Shown here: positions 49,401 through 56,200 of the stretch, piece after piece
Position numbering within the stretch: position 1 is the first letter of the stretch
Layout: every line of letters starts with the position of its first letter
Assembly: GCA_016703225.1 (NCBI GenBank)
Contig: JADJCM010000010.1
Location: 1 to 64,000 of the forward strand
DNA length: 64,000 nt
Direction of reading: 5' to 3'
DNA from: Lysobacterales bacterium
GTDB taxonomy: Bacteria > Pseudomonadota > Gammaproteobacteria > Xanthomonadales > Ahniellaceae
Notes under the pieces: model-generated
Told to the model about the DNA's origin: nothing
The model's database searches: none
The model's input: the letters and a program-made list of their open reading frames with translations, nothing else
Translations under genes and position numbers: made by a program

Positions 49401-49646
49401 GCTGCTCGGTGCCCGCGCCTCGCGTGCCTCGATCGCCTGCATCGCCTCGAAGTTCAATTGCGCCGCGGTCTTGCCGCTGTCGCTCTCATGCAGTCCGGCC
49501 CAGTAGGCCGCAGCCGCATCGGGCTGGTCATAGCGCTTGCCGCCCTTGCTGTCCGCATCCGCGTCGGGGCGCAGGTTGGACACGTTGCTGCACGCCGCCG
49601 TTGCCAGCAGCACCGGCAGCAGAATCACACGAATAAGAGATTTCAT
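46446..49646 (-). CDS. Large BNR/Asp-box beta-propeller lipoprotein
   Basis: A 1066-residue surface or periplasmic protein. A lipobox (LLATAAC near residue 19) is followed by a long propeller region (about 85-780) with many Asp-box-type repeats such as GGIWKSTNGGTTWAPSND, GGLFKSTDNGETWNSLNN and NRVWKSTNGGSSWASIHSGL, as in sortilin/VPS10-like and xyloglucanase-type propellers. An immunoglobulin-like segment (about 785-880) and a jelly-roll domain (about 890-1040, SLSFWLRYDLEGDASQYWDG) follow. It ends ACGVLFLDGFETAP, an F-x-D-x-F-E tail. No glycosidase catalytic residues can be assigned. GGAG precedes the ATG at 49646. Confidence 0.82.
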   Translation of the reverse strand: MKSLIRVILLPVLLATAACSNVSNLRPDADADSKGGKRYDQPDAAAAYWAGLHESDSGKTAAQLNFEAMQAIEAREARAPSSAPLPNVRIESYGPGNFGGRLRGLVIRPSNSSHMLVGSVAGGIWKSTNGGTTWAPSNDFLQSLAVGSMLVDPDNDARVFVGTGEGFFNIDAAQGLGVFMSSDFGDSWIQLPGTNNSSFLYVNRIARIPGTTKLLVATRTGIWGTDDFTQPVPVWTDRTTGVTESSRGFVDLKLDPSVVTPGAHRLYAVHYGSSAATRRVYLSNNDGVSFTELNATQGLPADTDIGRIELGIGSDGVVYAAIANSTSTSSTRGLWRSPAGGAAFVKTASNTAFIERQGWYDLIMGVKPGDSAMVFAGAVDMYKSSDSGAVITKKTFWNPGVGQFPDSYVHADLHVIAFDPNNPATVFIGCDGGLFKSTDNGETWNSLNNDLRVAQYYGIAAHPNGRGVIGGTQDNGSHLFFGDRALWLEWAGGDGGYSAWDQQQPNYIYGATPEGGLFGSANGGTSATDITIPSTTGAPFITPFTLDPNDGNRMLVGTTRIYGSSNIRNIASASFTDLSGVLNGAVSALVYSPHSTSIAYAGTAAGGLYRANTLAAASTWTPIHDAAWAGSDVTWIEVDPHDATGNTLYVTLADYATNRVWKSTNGGSSWASIHSGLPGIPMFSVTVDPVSSDRLWLGSELGLWTSEGNNVSTYGWQRFYFGLAYTRVMQLVWATNDVMWAGTHGRGIYKVTRFPGTASISAVDDSASGCDADGVLDSSESADLVVGVRNHGTQTMSAVSVTLSSGAGALTVSAVPQAYGDIAPGAEVTRNFSASLNGGTQCFASLNLSAAISSSAGSDVQALSLNPNRDVGSSVLNEGAEDTITAFTTELRVSSQGFARSATQVHSGASSWFAPNTDGYSDKSLISPPITLTATSSLSFWLRYDLEGDASQYWDGALLEMEIAPGEWTDIGTLSSVPYDGPLFENNTAPGRMAWSGAQTTWRNAVVNLGAFAGDTVRLRWRVVTDTGSANVGFWVDDISVSNISWPRCQTIACGVLFLDGFETAP

Positions 49647-49776
49647 CGACCGCTCCCCAGTAACGAGGCGCGCATGCTAGCGAATCGCGGGCGGCTTTGC
49701 CGGCGCGACGTGACCAACGGTGGCGGGTGCGGGTGGATTCTCACGGCGGCGGCAAGCGCTCCATGAGCTTGCCGGA

Positions 49777-50619
49777 TCAGTCGCCTGGAATCGTTGCCCG
49801 GATCGCGGTCGAGAAATCGGGTTGGTCGGCGTGGGCGGCGGCGAGGTCGTTGATGCGGTGCGCGGCGCGATACTGCTCGCGCGGCAGGTCGGTGGCGATC
49901 AGGCCGAGGTCGTAGGCGAGGTCGTCGCTGTAGGCGGGCAGCAAGGTCTTGAAGCTGAAAGGCACGCGCCCGGGCGCGATCGATTCGATGTGGTCGACGA
50001 TGTTGCTGGTGCAGGTGCTGGTCAGCGAGTTGTAGAACTCGGGTTCGGCAGCGAGCGCGTTGGCGCGCTCAAGCATGGACACCAGCAAGTCGCGCATCTT
50101 CTCGCGTGTGGTACGGATCGGGTACAGAAAGACCTGGTCGCGGCGATGGTTGGCGCGCAGGCCGATCAGGTCACGCTCGTCGCCGATCACGTACATCAGT
50201 TCGTACTGGCGCAGCAGGCCGAGCCAGGCCGAGAACGACTCGCCGCGCTCCTTGCGGATCTCGACCGAGATGGCGACGTACTCTCCGCCGGCGAATCCGA
50301 AGCTGAGGAAGGTGTGCGCCGGTCCGCGCCAGTCGGCGAAGGGCTCGACGATGAACCACACCGATTCGAGCTGGGCCAGGTCGTAGCGCCGTTCCTCCCA
50401 GCGCACGTCGAAGTCGCTGGTCGAGCGGTAGTGGGCGTTGCGCACGTTGTGAATGCGCACGATCTCGCCATCGATGCGCGCAGCTGCGAGCCGGGCCTGG
50501 TCCGGCGCCCAGTCGCGCTCGTTGGAGGGGCGCAGCAACGGAATGAGCGCCAGGCGCGCGGTCGCGAGCACGGCGACAACGGCGAGTACGAAGCGGCGCA
50601 GGCGGCGAGAACGCGACAT
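49777..50619 (-). CDS. DUF4105 membrane-anchored protein
   Basis: A 280-residue protein with one N-terminal membrane anchor (about residues 9-30, RFVLAVVAVLATARLALIPL) and a DUF4105 domain. Conserved features are IHNVRNAHYRSTSDFDVRWE, HTFLSFGFAGGEYVAISVEI, YELMYVIGDERDLIGLRANH, and the segment FYNSLTSTCTSNIVDHIES with a cysteine next to Asn-Ser-Leu-Thr-Thr-type residues, suggestive of a papain/NlpC-like active site. Biochemical function is not established. It is divergent in function from its secreted neighbours but also acts in the envelope. Confidence 0.82.
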   Translation of the reverse strand: MSRSRRLRRFVLAVVAVLATARLALIPLLRPSNERDWAPDQARLAAARIDGEIVRIHNVRNAHYRSTSDFDVRWEERRYDLAQLESVWFIVEPFADWRGPAHTFLSFGFAGGEYVAISVEIRKERGESFSAWLGLLRQYELMYVIGDERDLIGLRANHRRDQVFLYPIRTTREKMRDLLVSMLERANALAAEPEFYNSLTSTCTSNIVDHIESIAPGRVPFSFKTLLPAYSDDLAYDLGLIATDLPREQYRAAHRINDLAAAHADQPDFSTAIRATIPGD

Positions 50620-50678
50620 CGCGCGATGCTAGCAGTGCGTGCGCCGCGTTCGGCAGCACCACCGACGCGGCTTGGCGA

Positions 50679-50951
50679 TCAGAGGAAGGTCAACCCGAAA
50701 CCGATCAGGCTGATCACTGCGGAGGTCTGCAACTTCATGCCCATGCATTGGTGCGGTGCCTCGTCGCCGGCGGCCAGCGCATCGCCGTTCAATTTCTGCC
50801 CGGCGAACCAGACGATCGCCGCCGAAACCAGCATGCCGATGCGGATCGAAGCGAAGTCGTTGACGCCGCTGCCAAGCGCGATCGAGATCGCCAGCAGCGC
50901 CAGCGGCGCCATGAAGCCCAGGAAACCCATGCCGCGCCAGGAAATGGTCAT
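50679..50951 (-). CDS. Small integral membrane protein of unknown function
   Basis: A 90-residue protein with three hydrophobic segments: GFMAPLALLAISIALGSGV (about residues 11-29), IGMLVSAAIVWFAGQKL (about 38-54) and TSAVISLIGFGLTFL (about 76-90). Between the second and third is a polar loop with GDEAPHQCMGMKL. I recognise no family. The gene lies 59 bases upstream of the DUF4105 gene on the same strand. Low molecular weight and composition suggest an inner-membrane location. Confidence 0.7.
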   Translation of the reverse strand: MTISWRGMGFLGFMAPLALLAISIALGSGVNDFASIRIGMLVSAAIVWFAGQKLNGDALAAGDEAPHQCMGMKLQTSAVISLIGFGLTFL

Positions 50952-51030
50952 GTTCTGCTTGGCTCTCTTGCGTAATCGGGGCGCTGATTCTGTCGTGGTC
51001 GCGGTCGTCGCAGCAAGGTGCTTCGTGCGC

Positions 51031-52491
51031 TCATCCGCGCTCTCCGAGCAGCAGCGCGTAGAAGCGCACCATGCGCAGGTACTCGGCGAGCGGGATGCGC
51101 TCGTTGTTGCCGTGGAAACTCGCGATCAGCTCGGGGGTGAGGGTGGCCGGGAGCAGGCGATACAGTTTCGGAGTCAGCGCGGCGTAGTGGCGGGCGTCGG
51201 TGCCGCCGGAGGTGACGAAGGGCGCGACCACCAGGTCGGGTTCGGGCGACACCCGGCGCAGCACCGTTTCGATCTGTGCGAATGCGGCGTCGTCCCAGGG
51301 CGCGGCCTGTGCGGTCGGTTCGCTGTGGAAGTCATCGAGTGCCTCGATCTCGACTTCAGCATCGGCCACGGTGTGGCGCACGTGCGCGAGTACGCCGGCG
51401 ACGCTGTCGCCCATGCGGATCCGGAAATTGACCACGGCCTCGGCCTGCTGCGCGAGCACGTTGTCCTTGATGCCGGCGCGGAACAAGGTCGGTGCCGTGG
51501 TCGTACGCTGGGTAGCGTCGCTGACCGGCGATTTCGCGAACTGCCCGCTGACCAGCGGCGCGGTCAGCCACAGGTTTGCGAGTACCAGTCGCTGCAGCGG
51601 ATCGACATGGGGCGCGATACGTCGCAGCAGTTCGTGCTGCACGGCCGTGAGCGCCGCGCGTGGGTGCCGGTCTTCGAGCTTCGCCACCGCCGCGGCCAGG
51701 CGACCGATCGCTGTGTGCCGCGGCGGCATCGACGAGTGGCCGCCGTCGTCGCGGGCGCTCAGGCGCACGCTGAGGTAGCCCTTCTCGGCGACGCCAATGG
51801 TTGCAAGCGGCAGGCGCGTGCCGGGGATGGCGCCGACGGTGATGGCGCCGCCTTCGTCGAGCACGTAGTCGAGATCCACGTCGCGCTGTGCGAGCAACTT
51901 CGCGATCGCGGCGGCGCCGTGCAGGCCGCTGACTTCCTCGTCGTGGCCGAAGGCGAGGTAGACATCGCAGCGTGGCGCGAGTCCCGCCGCGAGTTGCAGT
52001 TCGACCGCCTCCAGGATCGCGAGCAGCGCGCTCTTGTCGTCGATCGCACCGCGTCCCCAGATGGCGCCGTCGGCGATCACGCCCGCGAACGGTGGATGCG
52101 TCCAGCGCGACTCGGTGCCGGCCTCGACCGGCACCACGTCCTGGTGGGCTGCCAGCAGCAGCGCCGGGCAGGGTTCGCGCCCGCGCCAGCGATAGAGCAG
52201 ACTGGCGCCGCTGATCAGCTCGTGCTCCAGCGCCGAATGCACGCGCGGGAATTGGGTCTGCAGCAGCGCATGCAACTCGTGGAAGCGCTCGAGACCGGGC
52301 GCCTCGGGGGTGGGATTCAGCGTCGGAATGGCGAGCGCAGCGGCGAGCCTTCGCGCCATCGCGTCGCCATCGAGCTCGGGCTGGAACGGCGCTACTTGCC
52401 GCACCGGTTCGGCAGTGCGCCAGGCGTTGAAGACCATCACCGCCAGCAGCAACACGAATGCGCCGGCCAGCCACTTCAAGATACGCGTCAT
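51031..52491 (-). CDS. M20 family metallopeptidase, PM20D1/carboxypeptidase S-like
   Basis: A 486-residue zinc peptidase or N-acyl-amino-acid hydrolase. An N-terminal membrane anchor (MTRILKWLAGAFVLLLAVMV) tethers it to the membrane. Metal and catalytic residues appear in order: LLAAHQDVVPVEAG (His, Asp), IWGRGAIDDKSALL (bridging Asp), AFGHDEEVSGLHGA (catalytic Glu pair), DEGG, and SFHGNNERIPLAEY near the C-terminus (last His). A dimerisation-type insert (about 235-350) is present. The start at 52491 follows GGAG; a longer frame to 52686 runs into repeats and is not used. Substrate unknown. Confidence 0.9.
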   Translation of the reverse strand: MTRILKWLAGAFVLLLAVMVFNAWRTAEPVRQVAPFQPELDGDAMARRLAAALAIPTLNPTPEAPGLERFHELHALLQTQFPRVHSALEHELISGASLLYRWRGREPCPALLLAAHQDVVPVEAGTESRWTHPPFAGVIADGAIWGRGAIDDKSALLAILEAVELQLAAGLAPRCDVYLAFGHDEEVSGLHGAAAIAKLLAQRDVDLDYVLDEGGAITVGAIPGTRLPLATIGVAEKGYLSVRLSARDDGGHSSMPPRHTAIGRLAAAVAKLEDRHPRAALTAVQHELLRRIAPHVDPLQRLVLANLWLTAPLVSGQFAKSPVSDATQRTTTAPTLFRAGIKDNVLAQQAEAVVNFRIRMGDSVAGVLAHVRHTVADAEVEIEALDDFHSEPTAQAAPWDDAAFAQIETVLRRVSPEPDLVVAPFVTSGGTDARHYAALTPKLYRLLPATLTPELIASFHGNNERIPLAEYLRMVRFYALLLGERG

Positions 52492-52592
52492 CAGGTCTCC
52501 GGGCCGCATGCCGCGGCATGGTTGCACGCAGAAGCAGTTTGTGGGGCGACTGCGGCAAGGGGAATCGATGGCGGATGGTAACGCCGAGCACG

Positions 52593-52638
52593 AGCCCCGC
52601 AGGGGCGAAACACAAGGAGCCCGGGGCAACGCCCCGGG
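52593..52638 (-). repeat. Inverted copy of the 137-bp repeat core
   Basis: This segment is the reverse complement, with one or two differences, of the first 46 bases of the tandem units at 52816 and 52953. It contains the double hairpin CCCGGGGC-GTT-GCCCCGGG and GCCCC-TGC-GGGGC separated by CTCCTTGTGTTTC (read on the minus strand). Confidence 0.8.
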
Positions 52639-52730
52639 TGGGATGGAACCGCGCGCATGACACCACACCGTATCGCATACGTGCACTCATCGCGCCCATT
52701 GCGGCCATTGCGTCGTTCGCGTCGGCCGCG

Positions 52731-52775
52731 ACGAACGCGACGAACGCGACGAACGCGACGAACGCGACGAACGCG
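52731..52775. repeat. 9-bp tandem repeat, five units
   Basis: ACGAACGCG is repeated five times without error (45 bases). The period is a multiple of three, so any frame across it stays open, which explains spurious Arg- or Asn-Ala-Thr-rich open frames here. Confidence 0.95.
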
Positions 52776-52815
52776 ACGGCCGCATCGACCGCATGCATTG
52801 CGATGGCCGCATCCG

Positions 52816-53160
52816 CCCGGGGCGTTGCCCCGGGCTCCTTGTGTTTCGCCCCTTCGGGGCTGGATACCGCAATTTGTTGGCGCGATGGCCGCATCGACCG
52901 CATCGACCGCATGCATCGCGATGGCCGCATTCCCCCGGGGCGACCACACCCACCCGGGGCGTTGCCCCGGGCTCCTTGTGTTTCGCCCCTTCGGGGCTGG
53001 ATACCGCGACTTGTTGGCGCGATGGCCGCATCGACCGCATCGACCGCATGCATCGCGACGGGCGCACCCACCCGCGACGACCATGCCCACCCGGGGCGGT
53101 GCCCCCGGCTCCCGTTCCTTCGCCCCCTCGGCGATGGGTGCCGCGCCACCCGCACAAACG
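52816..53160. repeat. Tandem 137-bp repeat block upstream of the macroglobulin gene
   Basis: Units begin at 52816, 52953 and 53090, exactly 137 bases apart. The first two are nearly identical; the third is partial and diverged. Each unit starts with two small hairpins (CCCGGGGC-GTT-GCCCCGGG and GCCCC-TTC-GGGGC) followed by GGCCGCATCGACCGCATC-type triplet-rich sequence. Together with the inverted copy at 52593 and the 9-bp repeat at 52731 it fills the gene-free interval 52492-53235. Confidence 0.92.
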
Positions 53161-53235
53161 CCGAATTGCGCCGCATTGGTGCCGCCTTGCGGTCGCGGCT
53201 GTGGCCATAATGCGGGCACTTGAGAGCGAGGCGGT

Positions 53236-56200
53236 ATGGACACGAAGCGGTCGTTCGGGCAGCGGGCGTTGGGGCGGATCGGTGGGGCGTGGCGGGGGAT
53301 CGGGCGCATGTTGCGCGCGCTTCTCGGCGAGTGGGATTACGCGGCGCCGCCGTGGATGGAGCGCACGCGTCAGGCGCTGCTTGCGAATCCGCGGCGCACG
53401 TTGAAGTACGCGGTCGCGTTGGTCGCGGTCGCCGCGTTCGGTTGGTGGTGGGCGCATCGCCCGCAGCCGTATACGCCGCCCAAGGCGACCTTCTCGTTCG
53501 AAACGCCGAGCCTGACCGACTACGCGGAAACACCGCCCGAAGTAACGCCGCTGAACGTGAGTTTCGACCAGTCGGTGGCGCCGCTCAAGGCGCTCGATGG
53601 GCCCGCGCGCAGCATCACCATGACGCCCAAAGTCGAAGGCGAGTGGACCTGGCTCAGCGATCGCGAGTTGCGGTTCACGCCCGCCGGCGACTGGCCGGTG
53701 GCGACCGACTTCCACGTGCGCTTCAGCCGCAAGTTCACCTTCGCCAAGCAGACGCAACTGCAGCAGTACGAGTTCGACTTCAAGACCGCGCCGTTCGCGC
53801 TCCGCATTGCCAGCCAGGAGTTCTATCAGGATCCGATCGACCCGGCCTTGAAGAAGGCGGTGTTCGAGCTGCACGCCAGCCATCCGATCGATGCCGGCAC
53901 CTTCGAGAGCCGGGTCAAGCTGGAGATGCGCGACATGGTCTCGCAGGAGCTGGCACCACCGACTTTCGTCGCCAGCTATGACGAGAAGCGCCTGCAGATC
54001 ACGCTGCAGTCCTCGGCACTGAGCCTGCCGGACAACGGCGGCCACGTCGGACTGACCATCGCCGAAGGCGTGCAGTCGATGCTCGGTGGTGTCGGCACCA
54101 CCGCTGCCGTCAACGGCACGGTCGATCTGCCGGCGCGCTTCAGCCTGGCGGTGTCCAGCGCCAGCGCGTTCATCGTCGACAATGCCGCCGGCACGCCCGA
54201 ACAGATGCTGCTGATCGAGATGAACCAGGACGTGCGTGATGCCGATCTGGCCGATGTGCTCGACGCGGTGCTGTTGCCGAAGCTGCATCCGGAAATGAAG
54301 CGCAACCAAAAGCGCTACGGCGAGTATCTGCCCTACCAATGGGACCTGGGCGAAGTGTCCGAGGCATTGCTCGCCAGCGCCACGCCGGTGGCGTTGACGC
54401 TGGTCGCGGGCGAGCGCGACGTCGCCGGTGCGCACAGCTTCCGCTTCCAGGTCGCGCCCGGGCGGCGCCTGTACGTGCGGGCGAAGAAGGGCCTGACCTC
54501 GTTCGGCGGTTTCCGCTCCGGCAAGGACTACGCCAACGTAGTCCCCGCGCCCGACTACCCGAAACTGGTGCGATTCGTCGGCGACGGCGCGTTGCTGTCA
54601 TTGCGCGGCGAACAGCGGGTGACGCTGGCGCTGCGCAATGTGCGCGAGGTGGAATTGACAGTTGCGAGGGTGCCGCTCGACGAACTGCATCACCTGGTGC
54701 AGTTCAATCGCTCCGGCATGAAATCGCCGAAGCTCGGCGAAATGACCGCGGACGATCTGAGCGAACGCTTCCGCGAGCGCATCCTGGTTCCGGAGATGGC
54801 GGCGGGCGAAGTGCACTACGAAGGCGTCGATCTCGGCAAACACTGGAGCGATGCCGCCAAGGGCGTGTTCCTGCTCAGCGTGCGCGAGATTCAAAGTGGC
54901 GAGAGGCTCGGTTCCAAACCGCCGGAACAATTCGAGGACAGCTACGACTACGACTACTACGACGAGTCGGAGGAAGACAGCAGCCAGCTCAGCGACCAGC
55001 GCATGGTGGTGCTGACCGATCTCGGCATGATCGCCAAGCGTTCGCTCGATCGCGGCCGCGATGTCTATGTGCAGCAGCTGCTCGCCGGCACGGCGGCCGC
55101 GAACGCGAAAGTCAGCGTGATCGCGCGCAACGGCAGCACCCTGGTCAGTGCCGCGGCGGATGCGAGCGGGCACGCGCTCATTCCCGACATCGGCGACTTC
55201 CGCAACGAACAGGCGCCGGTGCTGCTGCTGGCCGAGAGCGGCGACGACGCCACCTTCCTGCCGCTGAATGACGGCGAGCGCCGGCTCGACTACTCGCGCT
55301 TCGACATCGGCGGCGAGTCCGAATCGAACTCCGGCGCGGCGTTGCGCGCGCACCTGTTCTCCGATCGCGGCATGTACCGCCCCGGTGATAGCGCGCATGT
55401 CGGCATGATCGTGCGCAGCGCCGACTGGCGGGCGCTGACGCCGGGGTTGCCGCTGCGCGCCAGCGTCGTCGACGCCCGCGGTGGCATGGTCAAGACGCAG
55501 CGTTACGCGCTCGACGACAACGGCTTCATGGAACTCGACATCGCCATCGGCGAAGTCGCGCCGACCGGGGTCTGGACGATCGTGCTGGAGCGCATCGAGG
55601 AGCATCCGGAGCGCGAGCCGCGTTACTACCCGATCAGCCAGACGCAGATTCGCGTCAAGGAGTTCCTGCCCGACCGCATGAAGTTGAAGGCAACGCTGTC
55701 GAGCAGTTCGCCGGAAGGTTGGGTGCATCCGGACGAACTCGCGGTGCAGCTGCAGGCCGACAATCTGATCGGTACGCCGGCGCAGCATCGACGTGCCACC
55801 AGCAAGCTCTGGCTGACGCCGACGGTGCCGAGCTTCGCGCGCTATCCCGACTACGTGTTCTTCGACCAGCGCAACGACAGCGGCGCGCAGGAGCTCGAAC
55901 TCGGCGAACAGGAGACCGACGAGAAAGGCCAGGCCAGCTTCGATCTTGGCCTGCGCAACGTGTCGGCGCCGACCTTCAGCATGAACCTGCTGAGCGAAGT
56001 GTTCGAGGCCGATGGCGGACGCTCGGTGACTACCACGGTGCAGAGCCTGGTGTCGCGCCAGCCCTACCTGATCGGCCTGCGCAGCGTCGATGCGCTCGGC
56101 TACGTGAAGCGCAACACCAAGCGTGAGCTCGACGTGCTCGCGCTCGCCGGCAACGGTCGCCCGACCGCAGCCGAAGGGCTGAGTGGCGTGGTCATCGAAC

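Noticed and set aside
52660..53230. Long Arg- or Asn-Ala-Thr-rich open frames across the repeat block
   Set aside because: They arise because the 9-bp microsatellite and triplet-rich 137-bp units keep several frames open; no start signals or domains support them.
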